Positions 10,701-23,178 are shown, counted from the first letter of the stretch. The stretch is 64,000 bases of DNA from Nematostella vectensis (GCF_932526225.1 NC_064042.1:2091001-2155000); one strand, 5' to 3'. Notes: generated by a model not told the origin, from the letters alone. Made by a program: numbers and translations.

Positions 10701-13700
10701 GGGAGGGTCATGTTATTGTTGTACTGATTGGCCTATTGCTGTTCTGATTAGGGAGGGTCATGTTATTGTTGTACTGATTGGCCTATTGCTGTTCTGATTA
10801 GGGAGGGTCATGTTATTGTTGTACTGATTGGCCTATTGCTGTTCTGATTAGGGAGGGTCATGTTATTGTTGTACTGATTGGCCTATTGCTGTTCTGATTA
10901 GGGAGGGTCATGTTATTGTTTTACTGATTGGCCTATTGCTGTTCTGATTAGGGAGGGTCATGTTATTGTTGTACTGATTGGCCTATTGCTGTTGTTCTTA
11001 TTAGGGAGGGCCATGTTGATGTCGCTGAGCAACTGCTGAATCATGGTGCTGATGTGGAATTGCCGGATAACTATGGACAAAGCCCTCTGTTCATGGCATG
11101 CTGGAAAGGTAAAATGCATTTTATGTATATTGTATATATCCTTAGGTACCACATTCATCTAGACATCACATGGGGCCTTCCTCTATTAGAAAATCTCTTC
11201 TGCTTTTCAGCCAATTAAAAAAAGGATGTGTACTATCTACTACTACTAAGTCAAATGATGTGCATTTGGTACTGTAACCTCCACCGTTTTCTCCTTGCTG
11301 TAGGACATCAAGCTGTAGCTGAACTCCTGTTGGAACACAGCGCAAGCAGGGATTGTCGTACTAAGACAGGAATAACTCCACTCTTCCAGGTAACCTGGCC
11401 TGAATTGCAACGTTGAATGCTGTTTGTGATTGATGTTTTTGGTAGAAGGGTTTCCTGTCTTAACCTTTGGGTATTGAATGCTATTTGTTGTTCTTGGTTT
11501 GGTATGTGGATAATTGCCTGAATTTCCTTTTAATGTTGTATGCTGTTTGTGATTGATGCTTTTGGAAGAAGAGTTTCCTGTCTTAACTTTTGGGTATTGA
11601 ATGCTATTTGTTGTTCTTGGTTTGGTATGTGGACAATCACCTTGACTGCCCATTGCTGTTTTGGTTGTTATCCTTCCTTCCTTGTACATAGAATACGATT
11701 TACGATTGTTTTTAGCTACTAGTAGTATATTGAACGCAAACTGTGCTTGTGAATACTGAGAACAGTTGTTGATGGTCTGGTTAAGGAGGATGCATGTTTT
11801 TATTCTTATTGCAGGCTTGCCGGGAGAATCATGTGGAAGTTGTAAGGCTCTTACTTGATTGCGGAGCCAGCGTCAATGCTCCATTCCCCAATAGCAGGTA
11901 AGCATGAGAAAATAACTCTACATTTTTACATAGTAATGTGGTAGCTTTAGAAGTTTTATTATACAGGGATTTGTATGCAACAGTGTAATGATAGAGTGGG
12001 TAAATTTTGATAGATAGTCACTTTTCAAACTCCTGTAATTTTGTCAGTTCTCTGTTAGTCTGTTATAAGCAGAACCTATGATCACCTTTTTATATAATTA
12101 TTTATTTTTTACAAATTCTTGTAAGGAGCCAGTTCTTCTGATAAACACTTTGTTTGGTCCCCAAAGGTTTTTGTCTATTTTTAAAAATTTAAATTTTACT
12201 TATGATGCCAATCAAACCTTTGTTATCACTGACCTTTTTTGATGTATTTTCAGGGAAAACCCTTTGACCTTGGCTGCTGAGAAAGGTCATGCTGAGCTGG
12301 TCTCATTGCTTCTAAGAAGGTGAGTTATTTATTCTTTTCCTTCCAGAAAAGGCAATGTTTTCTGAGATGATTCCTTTTTTTAAATGCTCTCTCTACAGAA
12401 ATGCTAATGCTCAACATCTTCCTACAATTTTTAAATTTCTCTGAATAGAAATGCTTATATTGAACATCATAAATATTAATAACTCAATAACTTTGATTGT
12501 TCTGTGTATAAAAATCCGGTTTTGTTATAACTCTCCCTGTTTTTTTTTTTTTTTTTTGCGTTTTTCTGTATAAGAAAGCTAATGTTAAACAGCTGCTTAC
12601 CATTTTGGTCTTTCTATATATAGGAGTGCTACTGTTAACATCTGACTATGTTTTCATCTTTGTATACAAATGCTAATCAGGGGTTTTATTAGGCCCCGAT
12701 GGAACTGCCAGCTATTTTCTACCGAGCACTGGCTACTTTTTTAACAAAGTTGATTTAAACAGTCTTTGTCAGCCGCCATGTGCGAAAAAGAATCTATTTC
12801 GATCGGTGGATTTGGGAAAGCCAATGCAATATTTTCTATTGAACTTGGTTAATAAAGTATCAAACTTTATTTTTAAATGGTTATTTCGAGATTTTAGTAC
12901 ATTGTGTGACTTCCAATATTAAATCAATACAATAACAAAGGTGTGACTGACTAGGGCACTAGGACAAGTTGATTTAATAATGCTGATGTTTGACGTTTTC
13001 TTTACCTGTATAGGAATGCTAATGTTGAATGCCACACCAAGAAAGGTTGTACCCCGTTCCATCTGTCCTGCAAGGAGGGCCACCTGGCAATCTCCATAGC
13101 ATTACACATCCGTGGTGCTGACACAGAGGTAGATAATGATTTATTATTGCCATTGTGGCTGATTTTTAGGAACAAAAATATAAGCTGAAAAAAGTGAATT
13201 AGTTTTGTCAACTGTAAGTAATTGTTAGAATGTTGAACTGCCTCAACTGAGAATTGACACAACAAAAGCAAAACCCTTTTGTATTTGGTCAATCTAGTTT
13301 TTCAAAATGGGGGAACATCAACTAGCATCTTCATTATTCATGTTTTTGTTTTTGTTTTTATTTGCAGGCTGTTGATTCCCGAAACAACAGTCCTCTAGTT
13401 GCAGCTATGAAAAATGGCCACACAGAAGTAAGCGAAATATTCATTTGAAATATTTTTATGGACAGAGTCTGATACGTGTCATGTCTCTATTCCAGTCAAC
13501 GGAGTGGCTGCTAAATGTTGTCAACCATCTGCCATCAGAAGAGCAGTGTCAGAAGTGTCTGGTAGCACCGATCGAGGATAAAGACCGCCATGAGGAAGTA
13601 ATGCTGGGAAGAACCAAGTGCTATGATCTGGTCACAAAGGTACAACATCTCCAAAAAAAAAACCTAGTCACAGAAGATAATCACATTCTCACAAAACTCT

Positions 13701-16700
13701 TGCAATTGCTTGATTTATAAACAACAAAAGATGAAAGTGTCATTTTAAAGAGAAATATACTTTTTCTTGTCTACATATACAATTAATAATTGCTTAGCTA
13801 AAATAAATCTCAGGGGTCTGTGTGTACCCTTCCTCGGTGGCCAAATAGTTGGTCAGGAATCTCCAAATACTATAATTTTTCCATATGATACCTATGACTG
13901 CACACCCCCCCTCGGCCTATCCTGGGTATTCACCTGAATCTTATGGTTGTTTTTGTAACTGGTTTGACATTTTAAAAAAATCATTATTATTATTCCTTAG
14001 GCAAAGAAAGCAAAGGAACAGAAAGTTCAAAGGAACACAGAAATATTTCTCAAAGAGCTTGAAACGGAGAAAGAACGAGAGGACAACAGGAAAAAGAAGG
14101 CAGCAGCTAAGCGCAGGGACAAGCGGAAGCGCAGAAAGGCTGCTAAAGAAAATGAAGGCAGTAACGTCAAAGAAGATTTACCGCTTGAGAATCGTCCACA
14201 GGAAGTAGCAGAAAATGAGTCTGAAGGTGATGGGAGTGAGGGAAGTGATGAGTATGCAACCCAGACACAGGCTCAGATCTTAAGGGAGTGCCAGAATGAA
14301 CTAGTACAGGAAACCAAAAATATACAAAAGAAGAAGACAGAGTCGCCATACAAGCAGGATTTGAACCACTTGGACTCCAGCAAGCTGGATGAACGTTCAC
14401 TAGGACGGAATAAGATTGACATTGATGTTGAGGAGCTGTCAAAAAATCTGGTTGGGTCAAATGATCGGCAGCATCAACAACATGTCGACCCTGTGGATTA
14501 TGTGGATCGAAAGAGTGAGAGCTCAAAGTCTAAGGTTACAAAGAAGCGCTCAGAAGATGGTTTAGAGGTGAAAGAGATAAAAAAGAAGTCTTCTTCCCCA
14601 CAGAGTGCACAAAAAGGAAAGAAAAACGAGACAGATGCAAAATCATTTAGTCCAGCCCACCTTACTGTAAATGTAACTGAGACAAAGTCAGATAAGACTG
14701 GTGCAAAAAAGGAAGGAAACACACTTAGCAGCTCTGTAACCTCTTCTAGCTCTACCCAAAATAACGGCTTACTTTCACTGAGCTCTACTTGTGATAACTC
14801 CACGCCACATAAGCCCCCAGAAAGCCCGACTGAGTTGTCTACAATGCCTCAACCTGTATCCCCAAGGGAACGGGGGAAAGCGCACCATTCACCAAAGTCA
14901 TCCCCTGAAGATGGAGAGAAGACAGGAAGAAGGGGGAAGGAGGGTGACAGTCAGGAGGGAGGAAAGCACAGTAAGGGAAGGATAGTCTCCAAGGGTAGTA
15001 CAACCTCAGGACAGTCCATCACTGTTAAGACATCCCCTGCTGAAGCGGACAAGGATCTCAAACCAGGTGAAGTCTCAGGTACAGTATTTTCTAGTTCTGT
15101 TAAGTTTTTTTTAATGGAGATGAAGATCTGTAGGATTTCTGAATCCTGTAAAGTGTAGCCGTTACTGCATATGCATAATATGTAAATCCCATTTAGGCAT
15201 GTTCTGATGTATTATTATATGTTAGATTCATGGTTCGTGTGTCCTAGTATTTTTTTTTATTTAAATAAAAAAACAGTTAACAAGTAGATATTTGCTACTA
15301 ATAGCTCACTCGCCAAGATCAAAGCAGCATACAATGGTTATTAAAACAGAGGAGCACTGGAAAGAAGTAACAAGGACTCCAACCAATGCTAAGTAAGTAG
15401 TTCCCTGCAAGCAAAGGCCTGCTAATGGTATTTTTTTTAATTGATAAGCAGTCACCATTTTTTCCTCCTCTGGTCTGATATAATATTTTGCCTCTCCTTT
15501 TTCCCAGGACAATGGTTGTACAACTAACTGCACCCAACGCATTATGCGGTAGAGTGATTGGCAGAGGTGGAAGCAAGATTAACTCTATCACGGTAAGAAA
15601 TACTCAATAGAAATCCCAAACAGCAGTTCTTAGAATACTTATGTCACATGCTGTGGACACTGATATGATAGACACACAATTAAAAAAAATTCTAGTCTCT
15701 TCACTATTTTCCACTGTCAGTGAATCTGAAATAATGTGAGTTGACTTTATTTTTTTCTTTAATTGACAGGGCCAGAGCAGGCCTCAAATTATTGGGCTGG
15801 CACAATACAGACACATTAAAAAACAATGGGGGCACAGCCACGCCCCTACTTTTCATTTCCTTATAATTTTTGAAAATATTGTGATGGCACGTTCCCTGAT
15901 TGATAATCCAATTTCAAAAGAATAGAGACATATAGTAAAAGCTTGATTATTAAGGAGTGTTAATAGAGGGAGGGGGCCTTTTTTAAAGTCTAAATTTTCA
16001 CCATCCTTGTGTGCATGTCATCATTTTACATTGAATTTAGCAGCACAAGATGCTTGTGTTTGTCAGTGCTATTGGTACATGTTATTAGCAAGATCGTGTT
16101 GAAGAACAAGTTTGATTTAAGTGTCTAGACAGTAGTTTGATCATGGACATACTTTGCGCTTTTGATGGAGATGGGGGTGTTAAAAAGATTGAAGGTTAAG
16201 TAGAGTTTTGTTGTTCAGCAGAGAGTTAACTTTTTTTGTATCATACAGGAGGAGTCAGGGGCTCAGATTACCATTGGAAAACCTGAACCAAAAAACCCAA
16301 CAGATAGGGTTATTACCATCAAGGTACCTATATATTGTTTTTATTTCTTTTGGAATAACTTAAATAAAAAAAGTCACAATGATACTTGATAATACATATG
16401 AAGTAAGTTCAGAGAATTAATCTACATATACAATTAAAACCCTGATCCTTTAAGAAGCTGTAACATATCCCCATCCTCTTAAGCATCTAAGAGTGCAGTG
16501 TGGCATCTAAAACAATTTGACAGTCATCTAAGCTATTTGTTATGTTTACATTTAAGGGCTCTAACAAATCTGTACAGCGTGCCAAGTTTCTTGTCACAAC
16601 AGCCCTCAACACGCCAAGCACCGTGGGTCAGCCATCTCTGACGACGCCTACAACCACAGCAACTACTGCAACCTCGTTTAACACCTCTGACAGCTCAAAC

Positions 16701-19700
16701 ACCTTGAGTGCACCTGTTAGAGGGAATTACGCTGCTATTGCATCTAACACTTCTTCATCTGAGTGGCCGACCATAATGCAGGCAAATACCATGTCGACTG
16801 GCCAGGTGTCTATAAAACCAACTGTCAAGACTGTGTTGAGTGAGCCAAGCAGACGATCTCCTGAGGTAGGTATTTACACCTATGCTAATTAGCCTTGAAC
16901 CAGCCAAGCATGTGCTATACAGTATAGTCGGTTAACCACAGTACATAGAATTAACACAAAAATCACTCATAAATCCTTAAGCTTATGAATGTCCTTTTGA
17001 TACTCTACAGTAGAATATGCGCACTATTTATCAAACTTTAGACTATAGACAAACTGGTGAGCTTTGAAAATATAAGTGATTTTATCACTGTGTTTTGAAG
17101 CTAGGCACTTTTTTGTTTACCAGCATGCTCTTTTAAAAACAGTGCTATCTAAAAATAAAAGAAACAAAGTGAATGAATGCACTGTACATATTCCATGTGT
17201 TATGTTGTATGTTCACCATTTTGCAAGGGTTTGTGACATAGTTCACCAACATTCCCTCTCAACCAAGGGTAGCCCCCCTGGCTGATAATAGTGCTGTTTG
17301 CACAGTGCATTAAACCTGTGGAAGTGGATTGTTATAAGCCATGTTTTGCATTAGAATTTCTCAGATACATTGAATTGAATGGTGAATTTCAGGATATCAT
17401 GGCCGAGGCAAGGAGTGAGAATCAAACCCACACCAGGTCACTCTCATCCAGCAGCTCAGAAAATAGCTTCAGCTTTAAGGTGACCAAGTCTACTTCTCCT
17501 ATCACTGTTACCAAGGCAACACCTGCCTGGTCGTCCTCTGCCTGGAAACCCAACCGTCCTCCTGTCACTCAAAGCATCGGCATGTCCACCAGTGCTGTCA
17601 CCACGTGCACCAGTAGCTGTCGCACCACAATAGAGACATCAGCAACCAGTGGTGTAGCTGTGATGTGCGAGGAGGGGATGAGGTTTGGGGCATCTGTGAG
17701 GGGATATCAAGACCAGGAGGATGCGCTGCCGCAAGCTGCTGTTATACAGGATGGGGTGCCATCACATCCATTGGCACCCTTCACCTCTGAAAGCAATCCA
17801 AGGCCAGAGACAAAGGTATAATGTGTGATTGGGACAAGGTTTTTATTAGTTCAAGAAGGCCAGCCAAACCACTTATTTATACTCCTACACATTACTAAAC
17901 CTGAAAAAGCATTTATTTCTATCAGCTCATCCAAGCTCCATTGAACTTGAGTAACTAAATGAATACATTTAAAATCGCCAAGTGCACACTGTGTTTTAAA
18001 GAAAACAATTGCTTTATTATATTTTTTCTGGGTATGGTGTCATTTTTTGAATGCCTGAAATGAGTTTCATTTTATGTTTCCAGTTGAATATAAGCCATTT
18101 TATCCTGGATTAATGGCAATGGAAATCAGTGTGGTTTGTCAGATTGGTCCTAACAAACTTTACGTCTTTCTATCCTTAATCTCAAATACACATAAACTTA
18201 TAATAATTCCAAAAGAAAGACTGATAATTTGATAGTCAAATAGTGCAGTCAACCCTTTGATATCTATACTTTATTTTCAAATAGGTTCCCATCACCACTA
18301 TTGGTGCCAGTACCAGTGCCGAGGTGACCACCTCCCAGCGTGACCTGATGCCATCGCCCAGCCAAGCCCATGTTACTGCTACAGCCCACTACGGCGCCAT
18401 AGGCTCTAACAAGCCAGTCCCTACACCACACGAAACCACCTCTGCTAGCTATGTCAGCTCGTTTGGAGCCATTGGGCAGACTGTTAATATGTCTACAATG
18501 CTAAAAGGTGAGTCATTAGCGGGGGCAACAATAGGAAGGGTTCAAATCATGAGAACCATTTCAAGAAACGTTTAATGATCTTGCCATGCAAACATGCATT
18601 TAGCCTGGTTCAGAATTACTTTTGGATATTTTATTTTGTTTGTATTGTTGGCATTTTTCTTTTGCCTTGGTTCTTGGGCTTGGTTATAAAAGTGGTTAAA
18701 CCCTATGTGTGCTAATAGTTATTGTATTTTTGTGTGTGTTAGAATCGGCACCAGAGTTTACCCCTGGCAAGATGAAAGAGTCTTTGCTTGGTGATCCTCA
18801 AATTAGCCAAGAGAGTTCTTGTGAACCTCTAGGGTCTCCGCCGGCCGCCCCCAGCACCAAGTTTCCATGCTACAGTCCATGGTCCACTAAGAGTGCAGGT
18901 ATGAGAGTAGAGGGTGCCTTACCTGTCTCTTTAAAGCAAGAGCACTACATAGCCTTCAGTTGGGGCATGGCCAGGCGGGAGCGGAGGTGCTCGTACACAT
19001 GCTTATCCCTACATTTATCAGATCCACACAACAAGGGCAGTGACAAAGTTTTACTAAGGGAGGGAGAGTGCACATCTCTCAGAACAATGTTTGGATTACC
19101 TAATAAACATGAGAGGCATGGCCGGGATTTAGTTACTCTTCTGCTTTTACTTACCCGTGTTTGTATCTTACAGGCATTGGTAGAGATAATGCATTCTCTG
19201 GGTCTGACAGCAAGTTTCAGGTAGGAGATTATACTACACAATACAAAACAAACAGAAAAAGGTCTGAGAAGGCTTACCCCAACTCTACGCTTACATCAAC
19301 TACGATTTACAATAAAAATTGTTACATTTGAGCTGGACAAAACTGTGATATTGCCAAATAAATTTGTTGATTAATTCTAGTACAATAGACCCATCCCAAA
19401 TCTCAAATGTTTTTAAATAGGTTTTAGTTTCCTGTCGTTGTTCCCTGTCAGTTCATATTCTTTATTTAAGACACCATTTCTTTCTGCAGGGACCACTTCC
19501 AGGGATGGAGCTTTTCACTGGCGCAAACAGCCTCTTCAGCGGGTAAATATCAACCAAGGGTCCAGGGAAGGGGGCCCATGCACTGGCCTTATCTATAAAA
19601 ACTAGATTTTAAAAAAAATGATAGAATAATATTTGGTTGCCAACAAGCGACAAACAAGTAAACAAACGTTCATTTGAGATAACAAATGGTGCAATGCGGG

Positions 19701-22700
19701 TTTTTACCTCTCTTACCCGTCCCTATAAGGTATCAGCTATAAGGAGTCATGAGAGGTCATGAGTGATAATCAAAAATGATGATGATAATGTGTTCATAAC
19801 ATATACCCAAATTGACCACAGTCCCTCAAGCAAACACCTGGGATGTCAAGCTGATATGTAATTACTAATTGGACGTTGTCTTCACAAGCCGTACTGTCAT
19901 ACCCCCTGGTCAATATATATGTATACATGCTAATCGGCGGTTGCTGTATAAGCGATGGATCCTATTCTAAGTATATATGCTTCCAACAGATCTCTTCCAT
20001 CGTACCCCTGGTCCACGGGCGAGGACGAAGACAGGATGGATAGAGGCCGCAGTATTAGCTGGACAGGACAGGTACAAACTATTGCACTCATTTCTACTCT
20101 ACCTGAACACATAGTTGTGTTTGTTGTGGACATATCCCCATCCTCGCTAGACCGTGAAAGGTGTTTTTACGTCGTAGGAAAATTGCTGAAATGTACCCAA
20201 AAGAAGGCAATTCCACTTGCTTAGATTTTTTCCATTGTGTGTGTGATATTTTTTCCCTGTCACCGTCCTCGTTGCTGGCGTCCTTGCCAACACGGCCTAA
20301 TGTGGGGTATCTCCCAACGCCTTGGTAGCTTCCTTCCATGTCCTCTTATCCTCTAACCAGTCCCATTATTTGACAGGCCGAGTACCAGGACTCTCGACTA
20401 GGCAGTGTCACTTCCACCAGTGCGTCCCCGCCCGGCAAGAAACAAGAGGGGTCTCTCTTACAGGGCGAGGCCGCAAAGGGTGACAGTAACAGTTTTAAGC
20501 CGCTAGCCACAAGCTCCATCTGGGGACAAATGGGGCCGCAAGGACACCCGGGAAGCTCTCTGTCGGTCACGTGTGACGAGGAGACGCCAGAGAAACAGGT
20601 AAGACTAAATGGATAAATGTCTCATCAACATCGAGAACATCAATAAATGACGGCACTTTGGATGGGTATGAGGTATTCTTTGACTAAAATTGCATTTTTG
20701 ATCCCTGTCAGTCGAGAAAAGATGAATTCGGCTGTAAAGAAACAAATGCGAATGTCTGATTTGGTAACAATTATGTGGGATTGAACCTTTCAATAATTCT
20801 GTCAGGCTATTTATAAAGGAATCCTTTTCATGGCTCTTTATGAGAAACTCGATTCTCTCGTGATGCATAATTGGGGCTTTGTGTTAATGACTATAGAGTG
20901 ATGCCTAGGGACGAGTTAGGTTTGTGTGCGAGTGACAAGAATATCGTCGTTTCAGGCCTGGAATAACTCCGACAGTACAAGCAGCAGCCGAAGTAGCAGT
21001 CGACAAGAGCTCAGCTCCATAATGGACGCAGACAGCGCCACCAACAGCGGCGTGTGGAACTCGTGTGCATTCGCAGATGACATCACACCAACCCCCCAGA
21101 CTGGCAGTGGACCGTTGAGCATGCCCCACCCCAGTCAGGCGATGAACGTCAACACGCAGTGGAGTTCCAACCGGGGAGCATACAGCGCGCCATCATCCCC
21201 ATCCCAACCGCGCTCACAGAGCCAACCCGAGCCTGGCTCGGAGTCTGTCGGGTTACAGCCATCCATGGATGACAGCGCTGTTCAGTGGAATTCAAAGGAG
21301 AAAAGTCCGCGTTCGCACAGCAGCAGTGACCAGACGTCTGGGTGGAACAGTGGGTCGCAGCAGGCACCGAGACGATCCAGCATAGACCTGAGCCAGTCGT
21401 ACCAGATGGAGGGAGGCGGGGTGCCAAGCGGGCCATGGCAGTACCCATCCCGCCAGCAGGAGGTGTGCTCCGCTGGGTTTGGGGTGCGGGAGCCGTGGAG
21501 GGAGCCGCCTAGTACGCTCGGGTCGGGTTTCGACGTACCAATGATCCTCAAGCGGCTTACGCTCGAGAAGTATCTTCCCGTGTTCGAGGTGAGCTCTACG
21601 ATTTCGATACAATCTTTGGAACGTTGCGATGAATTATGAATAAGGCTTCTCATCGGTCGGGAAATAAGATTAAGTTACCAAAAACATGGCATAGGCTGGT
21701 AAAGAAGGGCGTCCCAGAATTCGTAGAATAAATACTCGCAAAAATTCGATTGAAATTTTTTTTTTGTTGTTGAACACAGGAGAATAACATCAACGGCGGT
21801 CGACTGGCGCAGATGACCGAGGCGGATCTCGAGAGACTGGGCATACCCAAGGGCCCTCGATTAAAGCTTCTACACGCCATACGCAGCTCCCACAGCAGTC
21901 ACGGTAATAGAACACTTGATCGCCCGGTTTAGCTCTAATGAATAGTAGTCATCGTATAGATGTACCATTATCGTGTGAATATCATTAATATCAAACAAAG
22001 TCTATGTTCATTTTTTGGATTCCACTTTGTTCTATCCAGACTACCAGAAGCTTCCAGGTTCACTTCCAAAGAGCCGCTAAACGGCTACAATGACTGACCT
22101 AATGTTTTGATCGAACGAGTTAAAATTGGGACCCCTGGTACCTAGGGTAAAGTTTTAAACCAACGAGTAGTTGATGTCTCACGGATTTTCTCTAACAACT
22201 CTCGTGTTGGTTGTTATAGGTACAAGGCTGGCGACTTGGCCGACTACCATGAATAGTAACTACAACAACCCCGATAACGGTCTCATCCCGCCAAACTCCG
22301 CACCTCACACCTCCAAGAAACCGCCACCTAAACCTGAGCCCTCAGTCATGGGCAAGCACAACCACGTGGCTAGCAACCAGATGAACGCGGGGATCCCCCC
22401 ACAAATCCCAGCCCAGGTGCACAAGAAGGTACTAACAAAACAACCATTCGATCACCAAGCCCTGCAACCGCCCCTTCAAGCCAACCACGTCAACCAACCA
22501 CTTTTATCCATGATGTCACCGGCCAGGGGGGGCGCGCCGCCACAGCAGCACCCCACCCTCCTCGGGACGCAAGAACAGCACCTTGGCGGCCTCCCCTCCA
22601 GGCCCCACTCTGCTTCCGGGAATTTGACGAATCACCAGGTCTTCCCAGCCAATTCGATTGCGCCCGGTGATCAGCAGTTTCCGTTTCCAGGGCAACAAGG

Positions 22701-22785
22701 ACATTATGTCAATCAAGTATCGTACAGCCATTCTCAGGTGTACTACCCCCCTGGTGGATATTACTACTTTTACCAGCAGCAATGA
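4762..22785 (+). CDS. ANKHD1: ANKHD1/MASK-family ankyrin-repeat and KH-domain protein with C-terminal SAM domain
   Basis: Twenty-six exons give 6054 nt, 2017 aa, closing in frame. The start at 4762 is supported by an in-frame TAA at 4747-4749. Domains in order: about 17 ankyrin repeats (residues ~33-590, many with ACWKGH and NIEHR signatures); a coiled, strongly basic segment (~600-685, KKKAAAKRRDKRKRRK, likely nuclear localisation); a Ser/Thr-rich region; one KH domain (~1019-1090) with the RNA-binding loop GRGG in GRVIGRGGSKIN, preceded by HWKEV as in MASK proteins; a long Ser/Pro/Gln-rich linker; a SAM domain (~1770-1826, KRLTLEKYLPVFE ... LERLGIPKGPRLKLLHAI); and the tail GGYYYFYQQQ. MASK proteins are known as scaffolds and RNA-binding cofactors (Hippo/Yorkie, receptor tyrosine kinase signalling). 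Human ANKHD1 and ANKRD17, as I recall them, have 25 ankyrin repeats in two blocks and no SAM, so this could be a divergent paralogue. Family assignment is strong; strict orthology is uncertain. Confidence 0.85.
7532..7790. repeat. 28-bp minisatellite in intron 1
   Basis: About nine copies of a 28- to 29-bp unit, CATCATGGGTATATTGGTTA then CCCCAGTG, lie in the first intron of the ankyrin/KH gene. Open frames across it are repeat artefacts. No splice-site-like sequence is visible in this unit, unlike the arrays in introns 3, 4 and 8. Confidence 0.93.
8636..8835. repeat. Degenerate second block of the 28-bp intron-1 repeat
   Basis: Six or so diverged copies of the GTGCATCATGGGTATATTG unit recur about 850 bp after the main array and just before exon 2. 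The higher divergence suggests an older part of the same array, separated by later insertion of the intervening sequence. Confidence 0.75.
9815..10243 (+). repeat. 45-bp intronic minisatellite carrying repeated 3' splice sites (intron 3)
   Basis: Nine copies of TTGTATTCAG|GTCATGTT have their junctions at 9837, 9884, 9929, 9974, 10019, 10064, 10109, 10153 and 10198, spaced 44-47 bp. A degenerate tenth is at 9738. The true acceptor, TTGTATACAG|GTCATGTTGG, is at 10244. The unit therefore includes the polypyrimidine/AG end of the intron and the first ~10 bases of exon 4. Spacings of 44 and 46 in the last units break the frame, so use of upstream decoys would give a premature stop. Confidence 0.93.
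10448..11004 (+). repeat. 50/53-bp intronic minisatellite carrying repeated 3' splice sites (intron 4)
   Basis: Ten decoy acceptors, mostly TGATTAG|GGAGGGTCATGTT (two have ATAAG), are at 10490, 10543, 10596, 10649, 10702, 10752, 10802, 10852, 10902 and 10952. The real acceptor TTATTAG|GGAGGGCCATGTT is at 11005. Spacing is exactly 53 for the first units, 50 for the middle ones and 53 for the last. About the first 20 bases of exon 5 are recognisable in each unit. Each copy would encode the ankyrin-like EGHV at its start. Confidence 0.94.
11417..11655. repeat. 123-bp tandem duplication in intron 6
   Basis: A segment starting ATGCTGTTTGTGATTGATG at 11417 is repeated at 11540 with few differences, ending near GGTATGTGGACAATCACC. 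It lies wholly inside the intron between 11389 and 11815 and has no visible coding role. Confidence 0.85.
12385..12690 (+). repeat. Decayed copies of the exon-9 acceptor region in intron 8
   Basis: The true junction at 13014 reads CTGTATAG|GAATGCTAATGTTGAA. Upstream in the same intron are CTACAG|AAATGCTAATGCTCAA (12399), GAATAG|AAATGCTTATATTGAA (12449), GTATAAG|AAAGCTAATGTTAAA (~12574), TATATAG|GAGTGCTACTGTTAA (~12624) and TATACAAATGCTAATCAG (~12668). Spacing is near 50 bp for the clearest pairs. This looks like an older, mutated version of the arrays in introns 3 and 4. Confidence 0.7.
22040..22057 (+). other. Candidate 18-nt microexon in the last intron of the ankyrin/KH gene
   Basis: Between exon 25 (ends 21903, phase 1) and exon 26 (starts 22220), the sequence TTGTTCTATCCAG precedes 18 bases that end in CCAG followed by GTTCAC. 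Phase is preserved and the insert would encode DYQKLP with no stop. It is an alternative-exon candidate only; the donor GTTCAC is weak. Confidence 0.3.
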
Positions 22786-23178
22786 GGGGGAGGGCACGGG
22801 GAGTCTTGTCTCTCCAGTTCATCGAAGGGTTGTACATTTTTGGGCACTTTCCCACCCCTGCTTAATTTATTGATTGTTGGAATCAAAGTAAGTGGTTGTT
22901 CGACTTTCGCGCACTCTGTCACAGGCGATTTAGTTTCACGACAAGGTCTTGTTGAAGACAGGGTAGCCGAGTGGTTTGCTTGATACCAAAAAATCATATG
23001 TAGCTGTAGTAACACCTTGCTATTAAACGCAAATATATTATGCTGTCGTTTGTTTATTACCGGTGTACGAACGATTTAGTTCGATTGGCATTTTGTTCGG
23101 ACTCATTCCATTGATTAACCCTAATTAATTGTAATTGCTCGAAACAGCGCATCCCTCAATTAAGCGCCTAAACCGTAC

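Larger units (their letters stand above)
4762..22785 (+). other. Exon map of the ankyrin/KH/SAM gene
   Basis: Exons read from GT-AG junctions and frame continuity: 4762-5591, 8951-9151, 9597-9703, 10244-10337, 11005-11108, 11304-11389, 11815-11897, 12254-12319, 13014-13128, 13368-13427 (ankyrin repeats); 13496-13639, 14001-15078 (coiled and basic regions, linker); 15305-15392, 15508-15592, 16249-16323, 16557-16865 (KH domain and start of linker); 17393-17815, 18285-18507, 18743-18898, 19174-19220, 19490-19542, 19990-20071, 20377-20598, 20956-21588 (linker, start of SAM); 21780-21903 (rest of SAM); 22220-22785 (C terminus). The sum is 6054 = 3 x 2018. Intron 1 (5592-8950) is by far the largest. 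Each junction was chosen so that ankyrin, KH or SAM sequence continues without a gap. The linker junctions (exons 17-23) rest on splice motifs and phase only. Confidence 0.8.

Noticed and set aside
21149-21653. Minus-strand ORFs of ~100-120 codons opposite exon 24
   Set aside because: They are shadows of the GC-richer coding exon of the ankyrin/KH gene; there is no domain signal.
22962-22985. tRNA-like A-box (GTAGCCGAGTGGTTTGC)
   Set aside because: No matching B-box (GGTTCGA-type), acceptor stem or anticodon arm follows; it is at most a tRNA-derived scrap.
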